64,000 nucleotides of DNA, from contig JAQUGR010000003.1 of assembly GCA_028683955.1 (NCBI GenBank), positions 1 through 64,000 on the forward strand. Direction: 5' to 3'. A program made the position numbers and the translations under genes. Shown in pieces: positions 56,301 to 64,000 of this stretch; the stretch's first letter is position 1, and each line of letters begins with the position of its first letter. Under the pieces are notes generated by a model. The model did no database searches and was not told the DNA's origin. It saw only the letters and a list, made by a program, of their open reading frames with translations. Origin of the DNA: Bacillota bacterium (GTDB lineage: Bacteria > Bacillota > TC1).

Positions 56301-57001
56301 TAGTAAAAAATCTTTCACCAAGTTCTCTCGAAGAATCAATTTCAATTTTAGAAAAGAAAATTTTAGAATCTCAGATGATAATTCTTCCAGGAGGTTTTAG
56401 TGGTGGCGATGAACCTGATGGATCAGCAAAACTTATAGCAGCATTCTTCAGGAATCCAAGACTAGAATCTGCTGTTATGAATCTTCTATATAAAAATGAT
56501 GGATTAATGTGTGGAATTTGCAATGGATTCCAAGCTTTATTAAAACTAGGTCTTGTTCCTTATGGAGAGATTAGAGAACAAAATGACTTATCTCCAACCT
56601 TGGCTATTAATTTATCCGGTAAACATCAATCTCACCTAGTTAAAACAATTATCACTTCAAATAAATCACCTTGGTTAACAAACTTTCAGCCAGGTGAAAT
56701 ATATACAGTTGCAATTTCACATGGTGAAGGTCGTTTTATAGCAACTGATGATTTAATTAAAGATTTAAACCGAAATGGTCAAATTGCTACTCAATATGTT
56801 GATGATAATAACCTCCCAACTGATGAATTTCCCTTTAACCCAAATGGTTCCATTTCCGGTATTGAAGGACTACTTTCACCTGATGGAAGAATATTTGGCA
56901 GAATGGCTCATAGTGAAAGATTTTTATCTGATGTATATAAGAATGTACCGGGTGATAAGAAGATGGATATCTTCACTAATGGTGTTAATTATTTTCTATA
57001 A
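53303..57001 (+). CDS. purL: FGAM synthase, single-chain clostridial/Bacteroides type
   Basis: The 1232-residue enzyme amidates FGAR with glutamine and ATP. It has an N-terminal FGAM domain, two AIRS-like halves (WSDHCRHTTF, FKNETHNHPTEVEPFGGAAT, GGKTGRDGCGGATGSS, GAIGGKDSMSG), and a fused C-terminal glutaminase with Cys in MCGICNGFQAL and the later ISHGEGRF. The start is GTG at 53303, sharing a base with the purD stop. No purS or purQ is needed. It is the last gene of the operon. Confidence 0.97.
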   Translation: MSIYRIYVEKKPEFAVKADHLKTDIYQVLNINLDGVRIINRYDVEGTTEDKSLSAIPHIFFEPQVDNIYYKLPTNKDFLLAVEYLPGQYDQRGDSAAQCFQLYHQGDRPVVKTATIFLLKGNLIDEEKEILTNYLINPIEARIASLKLPRTLNTEFGNIEKLPSLSKFLKLGIDELEEFLQKYSLAMDLEDIKVCQTYFKELGRAPNLAEIRILDTYWSDHCRHTTFSTNLVKVEIEDPIIENSYRKYLKLRDKLYQDKIKPKTLMDLGTIGAKYLKSIGKLDDLDISEEINACSVNVKVDIDGVQEDYLFMFKNETHNHPTEVEPFGGAATCLGGAIRDPLSGRSYVYQAMRITGSGDPFSSTLPGKLPQRKITTTAANGFSSYGNQIGLATGLVEEIYHPGYVAKRMEVGAVLGATPKCNVNRLKPIDGDIVVLIGGKTGRDGCGGATGSSKSHSIDSLSSCSAEVQKGNPLEERKLQRLFRNPEFSKLIKCCNDFGAGGVSVAVGELAPSLIINLDVIPKKYFGLNGIELAISESQERMAIVISPESLPSILKLADEENVEATEIAKVTDDGYLRMIWQNKEIVTLKRDFLDSNGASRYMEVTIPSYKDNIKTNLKTHDNWISQMSDLNICSKKGISDQFDSTIGAGTVLMPYGGKRQLSPIQAMSARFPVLKGKTDTCSIFAHSFDPFLSSANPYIGAYTSVIHSIAKIVAGGGTIDKCWLSFQEYFPKLGTDPGRWGLPMASLLGAFEAQLALGIGAIGGKDSMSGSYEELDVPPTLISFAASIGSYNNINSPEFKEVGNKVIYITPEKTDDGLFDVESLKTTFKYIEDIRNRGVTKSIYAIGKGGLSEAIAKMAFGNGIGFNFLQKLSHKQLFNFDYGSFLIEVGQDYHGIAETIGEIIGETIKEYVIKDDEDIISLTEIEAAWTGTLASIFPTKHKSAERMLPIDKYNNRVILKSPTNIVRPKALIPVFPGTNCEYDTERALTNAGADAEIFVVKNLSPSSLEESISILEKKILESQMIILPGGFSGGDEPDGSAKLIAAFFRNPRLESAVMNLLYKNDGLMCGICNGFQALLKLGLVPYGEIREQNDLSPTLAINLSGKHQSHLVKTIITSNKSPWLTNFQPGEIYTVAISHGEGRFIATDDLIKDLNRNGQIATQYVDDNNLPTDEFPFNPNGSISGIEGLLSPDGRIFGRMAHSERFLSDVYKNVPGDKKMDIFTNGVNYFL

Positions 57002-57005
57002 AATT

Positions 57006-57040
57006 AAACCCTTGTTCATTTATTTGTACAAGGGTTTTTT
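57006..57040 (+). terminator. Terminator of the pur operon
   Basis: AAACCCTTGT (57006-57015) pairs with ACAAGGGTTT (57028-57037), followed by T. Confidence 0.88.
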
Positions 57041-57041
57041 A

Positions 57042-57071
57042 TTGACTAGCTTTGAAAATCTATGGTATGAT
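57042..57071 (+). promoter_or_regulatory. Promoter of the amino-acid ABC operon
   Basis: TTGACT (57042-57047), 18 bases and TATGAT (57066-57071) lie directly after the pur terminator and about 30 bases before the first gene. Confidence 0.65.
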
Positions 57072-57102
57072 ACACTAAGTAAATATATGTACGGAGGTTA
57101 TT

Positions 57103-57891
57103 ATGAAAAAGAAAATTACTTTATTAATTATGTTACTACTAGGTACTGTTCTACTTTTCGCATGTAGCGGAAATGCAAAAGATGACAATAAATTTGTGGT
57201 AGGTTTTGATGCTGAATTTCCACCTTATGGTTTTATAGATGACAAAGGTGAATATGTTGGTTTTGACTTGGATCTAGCTCAAGAAGTTTGTGATCGTAAT
57301 GGTTGGGAACTTGTTAAACAACCAATTGACTGGGATGCTAAAGACATGGAGCTAACTTCAGGTAATATTGATTGTATTTGGAATGGTTTTACAATTAATG
57401 GTCGTGAAGATAAATACACTTGGAGCTCTGCTTATATTAATAACAGTCAGGTCTTTGTAGTTAGAACAGATTCTAAAATTGATAATCAATCTGGTCTTTC
57501 TGGTAAAGTTATTGCTGTTCAAAAAGATTCTTCAGCTTTATCTGCACTTAATGCAGATGAAAATAAAGATCTTAAAGCTTCTTTTAAAAATGTTATTGAG
57601 TTTGGTGACTATAATACTGCATTTTTAGAATTAGAGATGGGAACAGTTGATGCTATAGCTATGGATATTGGTGTTGCAAAAGTACAAATGGAATCAAGAG
57701 CCAATGATGATTTTGCAATTTTATCCGATTATCTATCCAGTGAAAAATATGGTGTAGGCTTCCTACTTGGAAATGAAGAATTAAGAGATAAAGTTGAGGC
57801 TTCTTTAATGGCAATGCTTGATGATGGAACATTTATGCAAATTGCTCAAAAATGGGATCTACAAGACAGCGTTTCTTTAGGTGAAAAATAA
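57103..57891 (+). CDS. Polar amino-acid ABC transporter substrate-binding lipoprotein
   Basis: The 262-residue protein has a lipoprotein signal with lipobox LFAC and the family-3 binding-protein fold. It shows FVVGFDAEFPPYGFIDDKGEYVGFDLDLA-type segments (residues about 31-60), with ITINGREDKYTWSSAY for ligand contacts. Relatives bind cystine, glutamine, Arg or His; the exact ligand is not clear. CGGAGG precedes the ATG. A hairpin with a T-run follows, before the permease. Confidence 0.9.
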   Translation: MKKKITLLIMLLLGTVLLFACSGNAKDDNKFVVGFDAEFPPYGFIDDKGEYVGFDLDLAQEVCDRNGWELVKQPIDWDAKDMELTSGNIDCIWNGFTINGREDKYTWSSAYINNSQVFVVRTDSKIDNQSGLSGKVIAVQKDSSALSALNADENKDLKASFKNVIEFGDYNTAFLELEMGTVDAIAMDIGVAKVQMESRANDDFAILSDYLSSEKYGVGFLLGNEELRDKVEASLMAMLDDGTFMQIAQKWDLQDSVSLGEK

Positions 57892-57920
57892 AAAGAGAGC
57901 AGATTTATCTGCTCTTTTTC
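57890..57920 (+). terminator. Intra-operon hairpin after the binding-protein gene
   Basis: GAGCAGA (57897-57903) pairs with TCTGCTC (57908-57914), followed by a T-run, 20 bases before the permease gene. It probably favours binding-protein mRNA over permease mRNA. Confidence 0.65.
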
Positions 57921-57939
57921 TTAAAACAGGAGGATAAAG

Positions 57940-58590
57940 ATGAGTATTTATTTTATTTTAACTCAACTTGGACAAGGTTTTCTTACTACTATTCTAATAT
58001 TTATTTTAACTTTGTTATTTTCCTTACCTTTAGGTCTAGTAGTATCTTTTGGTAGAATGTCTAAAATATTTCTTATACGAACTATTAGCAAGTTTTATAT
58101 ATCCATTATGAGGGGTACTCCTTTGATGTTACAACTTATAGTGGTGTTTTTCGCTCCCTATTACGTTTTTGGTCTCCAAATGGGTAGTTCTTTTCGTTTT
58201 ACAGCTGTTATTGTTGCTTTTGTTTTAAATTATGCAGCATATTTTGCAGAAATATACAGAGGTGGAATTGAATCTATGCCTGTTGGCCAATATGAAGCTT
58301 GTAAAGTTCTTGGGTTTTCTAAAGCTCAGACTTTTATTAGAATAATCTTGCCACAAGTATTTAAAAGAATACTACCACCTCTTACTAATGAAACAATTAC
58401 TTTAGTAAAAGATACCTCACTGGCTTTTGTACTTTCAGTAGTGGAGATGTTTACAACTGCAAAGCAAATTGCTGCATCAGAAACCACCATGTTGCCTTTA
58501 ATGATTGCCGGTGTTTTCTATTATGTTTTCAATTTAATTGTAGCTTTAGGCTTAGAACGTATTGAAAATAGTTTGAATTACTATAGATAG
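57940..58590 (+). CDS. Polar amino-acid ABC transporter permease
   Basis: The 216-residue HisM/GlnP-type permease has about five helices, IMRGTPLMLQL near the N-terminus and the EAA loop YEACKVLGFSKAQTFIRIILPQ-like segment (residues about 112-133). It has a single permease gene, so it probably works as a homodimer. AGGAGG precedes the ATG. Confidence 0.92.
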   Translation: MSIYFILTQLGQGFLTTILIFILTLLFSLPLGLVVSFGRMSKIFLIRTISKFYISIMRGTPLMLQLIVVFFAPYYVFGLQMGSSFRFTAVIVAFVLNYAAYFAEIYRGGIESMPVGQYEACKVLGFSKAQTFIRIILPQVFKRILPPLTNETITLVKDTSLAFVLSVVEMFTTAKQIAASETTMLPLMIAGVFYYVFNLIVALGLERIENSLNYYR

Positions 58591-58601
58591 GAAATATTAT
58601 T

Positions 58602-59363
58602 ATGAAAATATTAGAAATCAAAAATATGAAAAAATCTTTTGGTAATTTAGAAGTTCTTAAGGGTATTTCTTTATCTGTAAATGAAGGTGAAGTACTATCT
58701 ATTATAGGTCCTTCTGGATCAGGAAAGTCTACTATACTTAGATGTGCTACTATGTTGGATCATATGGATGAAGGAGATCTTCTTTATCTTGATGAGTATG
58801 CTGCAAAAAGCACTCAAGGAGGAAAAAGTATCTATTCTTCCAAGCAAGATTTAAAAAGAATTCGTAAAAATTTTGGCTTAGTTTTTCAAAACTTTAACTT
58901 ATTCCCTCATTATAGTGTTTTAAAAAATATTACTGAGGCTCCTATTTTAGTTGATGGTATTAGTAAAAAAGAAGCTGAATTACGAGCTCAGTCTTTATTA
59001 GATAAGTTAGGCTTAGCTGATAAAAGTGATGCCTTTCCTTATCAATTATCAGGTGGTCAACAACAACGTGTCTCTATTGCTAGAGCACTTGCTTTACAAC
59101 CAAAGTTGTTATTTTTTGATGAACCAACTTCAGCTTTAGATCCCGAGTTAACAAGTGAAGTATTAAAAGTTATTAAAGAGTTAGCTGAGGAAAAGATGAC
59201 AATGGTTATTGTTACTCATGAAATGCAATTTGCTAAGGAATTATCTGATAGAATAATTTTTATAGAAGATGGTATTATTCAAGTAGAAGGTAGCTCTAAA
59301 GAAATATTTAATACAGATAATGCAAGGCTAAAAGAATTTATAGGTAAATTCGGACATAAATAA
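58602..59363 (+). CDS. Polar amino-acid ABC transporter ATP-binding protein
   Basis: The 253-residue GlnQ/HisP-type ATPase has Walker A GPSGSGKST near 34-42, VFQNFNLFPH, signature [15 protein letters not shown], Walker [14 protein letters not shown] and the switch His in VTHEM. It completes the three-gene importer. Confidence 0.94.
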   Translation: MKILEIKNMKKSFGNLEVLKGISLSVNEGEVLSIIGPSGSGKSTILRCATMLDHMDEGDLLYLDEYAAKSTQGGKSIYSSKQDLKRIRKNFGLVFQNFNLFPHYSVLKNITEAPILVDGISKKEAELRAQSLLDKLGLADKSDAFPYQLSGGQQQRVSIARALALQPKLLFFDEPTSALDPELTSEVLKVIKELAEEKMTMVIVTHEMQFAKELSDRIIFIEDGIIQVEGSSKEIFNTDNARLKEFIGKFGHK

Positions 59364-59400
59364 TTATTAGACTATTATACAAAAATATTAAATTACATAA

Positions 59401-59434
59401 ATAAATGACGGTTGTAAATACAACCGTCATTTAT
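59401..59434. terminator. Bidirectional terminator
   Basis: ATAAATGACGGTTGTA (59401-59416) pairs exactly with 59419-59434 between convergent genes. Confidence 0.85.
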
Positions 59435-59452
59435 TTTATAATATTCTATTAA

Positions 59453-59848
59453 CTATTTTAATAATAAATCTTGAAATCCACTTTGAGATAATTCAGTAAA
59501 CTTGAAATTGTATTCAACAAAATTATCATACATGTTAAAACCTATAATATTTCCAGTGTATGTACCATTGGCATTTTTTGTTGCTTCAACCTTATAAGTA
59601 AGGCTATCCTTACCTCTCCATTCTTTTATTACTAAATTTGGATTTTTTGGATCTGATATAATAGTAGCATCCTTATTTTCTATTTTACTAGCAGTTTGTT
59701 CTTCTCTAGCTAAGAATGCTTCTTTTTCAAGTTGTGCTTGTTTTTCAGCCTCAATTTTTTGTTGAGCATTATATTTATCTACAGCAAACACAGTGCCACT
59801 CGATAAAATGGCTAAAATAACAACTATAAATACAATTTTTTTAAACAT
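59453..59848 (-). CDS. Exported small protein of unknown function
   Basis: The 131-residue protein has a signal sequence or N-terminal anchor (IVFIVVILAILSSGTVFA). A charged Gln/Lys/Glu-rich helix (about 27-55, likely coiled coil) and a small beta-rich part with Gly, Tyr and Phe follow. No family is recognised. It is a single-gene unit with its own promoter and an 85-base leader. Confidence 0.7.
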   Translation of the reverse strand: MFKKIVFIVVILAILSSGTVFAVDKYNAQQKIEAEKQAQLEKEAFLAREEQTASKIENKDATIISDPKNPNLVIKEWRGKDSLTYKVEATKNANGTYTGNIIGFNMYDNFVEYNFKFTELSQSGFQDLLLK

Positions 59849-59966
59849 ATTCCTGCCTCCAGAACTTAAATAAGGGTTTTATTCCCCCTATCCCTGATTT
59901 TCAATATAGGTTAACATCGATTTTAAATTGTATTTATAATTATACTAATAATTTTTTATTTTGCAA
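59849..59966 (-). promoter_or_regulatory. Promoter and structured leader of the small exported-protein gene
   Basis: On the minus strand TTGCAA (59961-59966), 16 bases and TATAAT (59939-59944) precede an approximately 85-base leader. The leader contains AGGGATAGGGGG and then a complementary CCCTTAT (near 59875-59900), before GGAGG. No known riboswitch class is recognised. Confidence 0.45.
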
Positions 59967-59980
59967 GTTTTTTCACATTA

Positions 59981-60268
59981 TTATTCTATTACTTCCGGCA
60001 AACGCTCAATACTCACAACAACTAAACTATTAGGATCTGGACAACAACTAGTTGACTTACCCTCAATTTCCCAGGACATTTTACCATCTAGCGCCATAAC
60101 TAAACAATGAGGTAATACTGTATTTAATAATTCTGGGCAACAACCATTAAAATTATCCATAACCAAGCTGCCATTCTTAGCATTAATTGACCATGTATCT
60201 CCAACCTTCAATCCTGATCCACATGGAACTGGTCCTACAGACTCTACAGTTATTTTAACTCCATACAT
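59981..60268 (-). CDS. TIGR04076-family protein
   Basis: The 95-residue protein begins with a VKITVESVG strand and has the family's conserved cysteines: PCGSG, GCCPELLNTVLPH and SCCPDPNSLVVVSIER. The pattern of Cys-Pro near the centre and near the C-terminus is that of TIGR04076. These are small anaerobe proteins of unknown function and possibly metal-binding. AGAGGTG precedes the ATG. Confidence 0.72.
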   Translation of the reverse strand: MYGVKITVESVGPVPCGSGLKVGDTWSINAKNGSLVMDNFNGCCPELLNTVLPHCLVMALDGKMSWEIEGKSTSCCPDPNSLVVVSIERLPEVIE

Positions 60269-60282
60269 TAAAGCACCTCTTT

Positions 60283-61149
60283 CTATTTTTTTGTTTTCTT
60301 ATGTACTATCCAAACAATTACTGAAACAACCCCAATAATTACTAAAAATGGTAATAATCTGAAAAATAAGACTATTAATCCTGCTAACATATACATTAAG
60401 AAATTAATAGATGAAGCAAAACCACTACTTATCTTCAAACCAAAATCTGAAAATGGAGACTCAATATTTCCAGTAGCAGATTTACTCTCTGTTAAATTAA
60501 TATTTATTGTAGAATAACCAACTTGTTTATCATAATTATTTAAGATGGATGTTTTAGCATTTATCTCGGTTCTAACTCTAGTAAGCTCACTTTCAATGGT
60601 TAACATATCAGCAATCTTATCTGCTTTAGTTAAATAATTTAAAAGTCTGCTTTCTTCAACCTTCAAGCTATTTAACTCGCTACTAATATCTTGATAATTT
60701 TCAGTTATGTTTTCACTATTGGTACTAGAACTGACAACTCGACCATATGATTTAATCTCATCCATAGAGGAACTAAATTTGGCTGAAGGCACACGTATTG
60801 TCATATAGCCACTACTACCAACACTTGTATTATTACTATCCCCAAAGATATCATTAGAAGATTGAACAAAACCACCTATACCATTTACATATGAATTAAT
60901 TTTATCTACTGTTTTTAAATAATCTTCTGTATAAAGTTCAACTCGTCCTGTACGAATAATCTTATCTAAAGAAAAACTAGCATCTACCTTAGGAACTATA
61001 CTACTATCAGCTGATTTATTACTTACCTCATCAGACACTTCAAGTCCACCACTATCTATAGCAGACTGAGTATCACTACTTCCACTTGAACAACCAACAA
61101 ATAAAAATAATACTAAAACTGTTAATAAAACTGTTAAACTTCTTTTCAT
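60283..61149 (-). CDS. DUF4349 membrane lipoprotein
   Basis: The 288-residue protein has a lipoprotein signal (LFLFVGC) and a Ser/Asp-rich linker. The DUF4349 domain shows GRVELYTEDYLKTVDKI, the GYMTIRVPSAKFSSSMDEI segment and a coiled coil about residues 150-200. One C-terminal membrane helix is followed by a basic end. Members are anchored at the cell surface with unknown role. GGAGG precedes the ATG, and the start overlaps the yaaA stop by ATGA. Confidence 0.87.
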   Translation of the reverse strand: MKRSLTVLLTVLVLFLFVGCSSGSSDTQSAIDSGGLEVSDEVSNKSADSSIVPKVDASFSLDKIIRTGRVELYTEDYLKTVDKINSYVNGIGGFVQSSNDIFGDSNNTSVGSSGYMTIRVPSAKFSSSMDEIKSYGRVVSSSTNSENITENYQDISSELNSLKVEESRLLNYLTKADKIADMLTIESELTRVRTEINAKTSILNNYDKQVGYSTININLTESKSATGNIESPFSDFGLKISSGFASSINFLMYMLAGLIVLFFRLLPFLVIIGVVSVIVWIVHKKTKK

Positions 61150-61871
61150 AATAACTTACCTCCTTTTATATAGAAGTAGTTCTTATCATCAGATATTTCT
61201 TCATTAAAAATATAGCCATCAATGATAAACTTCTTCATTTCTCCAATTTTCTTTACCTTATTACATATAATAGCATCAGCCATTATCCCCCTAGCTTTCT
61301 TCGCTCTAAAACTTAATATACGTCCATCTGTTTCAATAAAATTAATATTCACCAATTTATTTTCGATAGGTTTTAACAAAGAACTAAACTCACCTGAAGC
61401 CAGGTTAATAATAATAGACTCATCTTTAAAATACTCTAAAACATCGTCTCGCCAGTATTCATATAGATTCAATCCTTTTGGTTTTGTCTTAAAATCAAGT
61501 CGATAAGGCCATATTCCCTGACCTGGTTCTATTAAGCCAAACATAGCAGATAGAATTACTATGTTATTTTCAAGATAATTTCTTTCATCATGACTATATT
61601 GTTTATTTCCTAACAATTTATAGACGACACCATTATAACAGCCAATTGGATCATATCGCAAGTCTTTATACTTTGAATTTTGATATAAATTATATGTCTC
61701 ATCTAACAACTTATCCTTAATTTTAAATACTTTTCCTAATTGTTCTTTATTTATATCCTTTATTGCTTTCATCAAATATATACTCTTTTTCTCATTAAGA
61801 AGTTCTTTACCTTTACCTGATAATGGACATACTAGACTAAGAGTTTTACTAGGTGACAAGATAATTTTCAA
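61146..61871 (-). CDS. yaaA: YaaA-family peroxide-stress protein
   Basis: The 241-residue protein has the family start MKIILSPSKTL, the RYDPIGCYNGVVYK segment, LSAMFGLIEPGQGIWPYRLDF and NLASGEFSSL. YaaA lowers free intracellular iron during peroxide stress in E. coli and binds DNA. Its role here is inferred by family. The gene is coupled to the DUF4349 gene. Confidence 0.92.
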   Translation of the reverse strand: MKIILSPSKTLSLVCPLSGKGKELLNEKKSIYLMKAIKDINKEQLGKVFKIKDKLLDETYNLYQNSKYKDLRYDPIGCYNGVVYKLLGNKQYSHDERNYLENNIVILSAMFGLIEPGQGIWPYRLDFKTKPKGLNLYEYWRDDVLEYFKDESIIINLASGEFSSLLKPIENKLVNINFIETDGRILSFRAKKARGIMADAIICNKVKKIGEMKKFIIDGYIFNEEISDDKNYFYIKGGKLL

Positions 61872-61887
61872 AATTTTAATACTCCTT

Positions 61888-62607
61888 TTAATTTAATACA
61901 AACTTATTAATATAATCAACTGTGATATCCTGTTGTTTTTCCCTACTTATTAAAGCTTTCCCATCACCTTTTTGAATACCATAATCACCAACATTCGCAT
62001 GGTTTCCACCTTGAATTATTATAAGATTTTTTATAGCGTTTACTTCTTTTGAATTAGCTATTTGATCCTCACTACCAATTATGGCCAAAACAGGTATATC
62101 AAAATCATTTATTGGGTAAGCACCAAGTAATATAAGTCCATCATACTTATACTCTGTTCCTTCAATATAACTACTGGCCATAGCTCCACCCAAAGAGTGT
62201 CCCCCAATATACCATTTAGTAATATTACCTAGATTACTGGGATCGTGTCTTACTTCATCTGCCGCTTTAATCTTGAAAACTGCCAAATTAAAAGGCATCT
62301 CTACAATAATAGTTGTAATTCCATTATCCGCCAATTTTTTCATTAAGGGTGCATAAGCTATAGCTTCCACTTTACCCCCTGGATAAAAGATAAAACCTAT
62401 ATTTTTATCATTCTTGACATCTGGTTTAAAAATATAGTAATCATCCATATTTTTAGAAATATCCGTATTCCTAGCTATATTATCAGCTCTATAATAGTCT
62501 AAGGTATAAATATAAAATGATCCTATTGCTACAATTATAGCAATAAAAACTCCGATTAGTATTCTTTTAAGTATTTTCCAAAATCTGCTATTATTCTTCA
62601 ATTTCAC
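61888..62607 (-). CDS. Membrane-anchored alpha/beta hydrolase
   Basis: The 239-residue protein has one N-terminal membrane helix (about 12-32) and an alpha/beta hydrolase domain outside. It shows FYPGGKVEAIAYAPL, the nucleophile elbow GGHSLGGAMA (Ser near 135), the Asp strand VLAIIGSEDQIA and the His in IQGGNHANVGDYG. It resembles the dienelactone-hydrolase-like lipase group. It overlaps ogt by 17 bases. Confidence 0.87.
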   Translation of the reverse strand: MKLKNNSRFWKILKRILIGVFIAIIVAIGSFYIYTLDYYRADNIARNTDISKNMDDYYIFKPDVKNDKNIGFIFYPGGKVEAIAYAPLMKKLADNGITTIIVEMPFNLAVFKIKAADEVRHDPSNLGNITKWYIGGHSLGGAMASSYIEGTEYKYDGLILLGAYPINDFDIPVLAIIGSEDQIANSKEVNAIKNLIIIQGGNHANVGDYGIQKGDGKALISREKQQDITVDYINKFVLN

Positions 62608-63070
62608 TCACAATTCTTTCTAATTCTAATAATTGTTTTTTTATATTTAATCCACCTTTATAACCTATTAAATTTCCTTTACTCCCTATTACTCTATGAC
62701 AAGGTATGATTATAGGTAATGGATTATGATTATTAGCCATTCCTATGGCTCTTGCAGCCTTTGGACTACCTATGGCTATAGCTATCTCCTTATAACTTTT
62801 AGTAGTACCGTAAGGAATATCGCTTAATGCAGACCAAACACTTTTCATAAAGTCAGTTCCAGTATATGATATTGGAATATTAAATTCTTTAATATCTCCA
62901 TCCAGATAATTATTAATTTGATTTTTAACATCAAGTAATAAATCAGTTTCTTTCAATACTATATTAGGAGGCATAGACTCTCCTGGAAGTATTACTCCTA
63001 CTAACTTTCCATTTGATTCTAAAAGTCCAAATTCACCGATAATTGTTTTAAAATTATATCCATATACCAT
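62591..63070 (-). CDS. ogt: Methylated-DNA-protein cysteine methyltransferase
   Basis: Repairs O6-alkylguanine by moving the alkyl group to its own cysteine. The 159-residue length is normal. It shows the DNA-binding helix YKEIAIAIGSPKAARAIGMA with the Arg finger, the active site IPCHRVIGSKG, and the tail GYKGGLNIKKQLL. Confidence 0.95.
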   Translation of the reverse strand: MVYGYNFKTIIGEFGLLESNGKLVGVILPGESMPPNIVLKETDLLLDVKNQINNYLDGDIKEFNIPISYTGTDFMKSVWSALSDIPYGTTKSYKEIAIAIGSPKAARAIGMANNHNPLPIIIPCHRVIGSKGNLIGYKGGLNIKKQLLELERIVSEIEE

Positions 63071-63085
63071 AATCCCTCGACTCCT

Positions 63086-63376
63086 TTATTCTTCAATTAC
63101 CATTGTTTCAACGTTATTTAAATTAATACGTTTATTATTTCTTAACCATAAAATTGCATCAACACTAACCATTAGAAAATTCAAAGCATAAAGATAAATT
63201 ACTAAATCATAGCTATAAAACATCTTATGTAATATACCTGATAAATACCCAATCATTACTACAAGAAGAAATATAAGACTTTTCCCATTATTGGATTTTG
63301 ATTTTAGGGATTTATATATGGAAAATGGCCATGCAGCACCAAAACACAAAAGCATTATTATTTCAAATAAACTCAT
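63086..63376 (-). CDS. Small membrane protein, PQ-loop/SemiSWEET-like
   Basis: The start at 63376 is set by GGAGG. The roughly 96-residue protein has three membrane helices (about 4-20, 34-52, 58-78), the arrangement of a SemiSWEET half transporter. The loop WPFSIYKSLKSKSNNGKSL resembles the PQ-motif region but lacks the PQ pair. The assignment is tentative and the substrate is unknown. Confidence 0.6.
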   Translation of the reverse strand: MSLFEIIMLLCFGAAWPFSIYKSLKSKSNNGKSLIFLLVVMIGYLSGILHKMFYSYDLVIYLYALNFLMVSVDAILWLRNNKRINLNNVETMVIEE

Positions 63377-63395
63377 TTTCAACCTCCATTAAATA

Positions 63396-64000
63396 TTAGA
63401 TAGCTGTAAAACCACCGTCAATTACTAAATTTGCACCAGTCATAAAACTTGAATCTCCACTAGCTAAAAATACAGCACCTTTTGCTATTTCAATTGGGTT
63501 AGCCATTCTTTGCATAGGTATCATCTTGATGAATTCTTGGTCAATATTATCCAATAAAGGTGTTGCTGTAGCTCCAGGGCAAAGTGCATTAACTCTAATA
63601 TTTTCTTTAGCATATTGTGCAGCCATACTTTTTGTTAGTTGAATAATTGCGCCTTTTGTTGCACTATATGCATGAAGACCCCATGCTCCAACTAGTCCAG
63701 CTGATGAACCAATATTAATAATACTACCACTACCATTATTTCTCATTACTGGAACAATATATTTACAAATCAAATACGGTGCTTTAACATTAACTCTAAA
63801 TATTGCATCCCATTGTTCTTCATCCAGACTTTCTACAGTACCTTGAGTAGCTATACCAGCATTATTTACTAATATATCAATATTTGAATACTTTTTTATT
63901 ATATCATCCATAGTTTTCTTAATAGCTGAAGAATCATTAAGATCAATTTGATAAAATTCAGTTTTTACACCAAATTCACTGCTTATATCTTTACAAACAC
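63396..64000 (-). CDS. SDR-family oxidoreductase, partial (5' end outside the window)
   Basis: The frame is open to the window edge, beyond the first visible ATG at 63911, and reads through FYQIDLNDSSAIKKTM. The N-terminal cofactor loop therefore lies outside. About 200 residues are seen: NNAGIA, the catalytic Ser in INIGSSAGLVG, Tyr-x-x-x-Lys in AYSATKGAI, and the C-terminal TGANLVIDGGF. This is a FabG-like classical SDR. The substrate is unknown. Confidence 0.9.
   Translation of the reverse strand, partial: VCKDISSEFGVKTEFYQIDLNDSSAIKKTMDDIIKKYSNIDILVNNAGIATQGTVESLDEEQWDAIFRVNVKAPYLICKYIVPVMRNNGSGSIINIGSSAGLVGAWGLHAYSATKGAIIQLTKSMAAQYAKENIRVNALCPGATATPLLDNIDQEFIKMIPMQRMANPIEIAKGAVFLASGDSSFMTGANLVIDGGFTAI

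Overview
The window is AT-rich, tightly packed DNA with strong Shine-Dalgarno sites, rho-independent terminators and sigma-A type promoters. It looks like a chromosome segment of a low-GC, probably anaerobic Firmicute of the Clostridia/Tissierellia kind. The PurL type (a long single chain), the class II photolyase, DUF438-hemerythrin and TIGR04076 proteins, DsrE and zinc-ribbon proteins, and Trk/Znu/Pst transporters all fit this. I cannot name a genus. No rRNA, tRNA, CRISPR array or prophage is visible. No stretch over about 300 bases lacks a gene or a recognisable gene remnant.

Layout. At the left edge an IS3-family element (1-126) interrupts a glycerol kinase gene. A minus-strand housekeeping stretch follows (1.0-7.2 kb): an SDR, a GNAT, a DEAD-box helicase, a frameshifted alpha/beta hydrolase, a DUF6483-like protein, uracil-DNA glycosylase, a flavodoxin and DegV. 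A divergent ccdA-tlpA pair (7.3-8.6 kb) supplies a membrane thiol-redox relay. From 15.1 down to 8.65 kb (minus strand) lies a surface-glycan locus: a split PAS-GGDEF diguanylate cyclase, a solitary type IV pilin-like protein, an NfrB-like membrane glycosyltransferase with a C-terminal MshEN-like domain, UDP-GlcNAc 2-epimerase and NudC. This is the most unusual part of the window. It resembles the E. coli NfrB/NfrC(WecB) N-acetylmannosamine glycan pathway, but without an outer-membrane partner and in a Gram-positive setting.

Next come a deaminase, a GyrI-like protein, a radical SAM protein and a znuABC-Fur zinc-uptake operon with a large palindrome over its promoter. After these come Mrp, a DUF1858/DUF438 pair behind a perfect palindrome, and a K+ uptake operon (two RCK proteins plus TrkH). 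A YtrA-type GntR regulator follows with a three-gene ABC export cluster and an 18-bp-arm operator. The 30.7-39 kb part holds small redox and zinc-ribbon proteins, photolyase, thioesterase, a Fic protein with altered active-site and inhibitory motifs, two tandem paralogous membrane proteins, pirin, and an ArsR/metallochaperone/P1B-ATPase metal-efflux operon with operators in its promoter. A complete pstSCAB operon without phoU (39.2-42.7 kb) has a PhoP-box-like repeat upstream.

The right third holds guaB and, divergently, purE-C-F-M-N-D-L. This is nearly the full IMP pathway cluster, but purH and purB are absent. Then follow a polar amino-acid ABC importer and a minus-strand string: a TIGR04076 protein, DUF4349, YaaA, alpha/beta hydrolase, Ogt, a small membrane protein and an SDR that runs off the window end.
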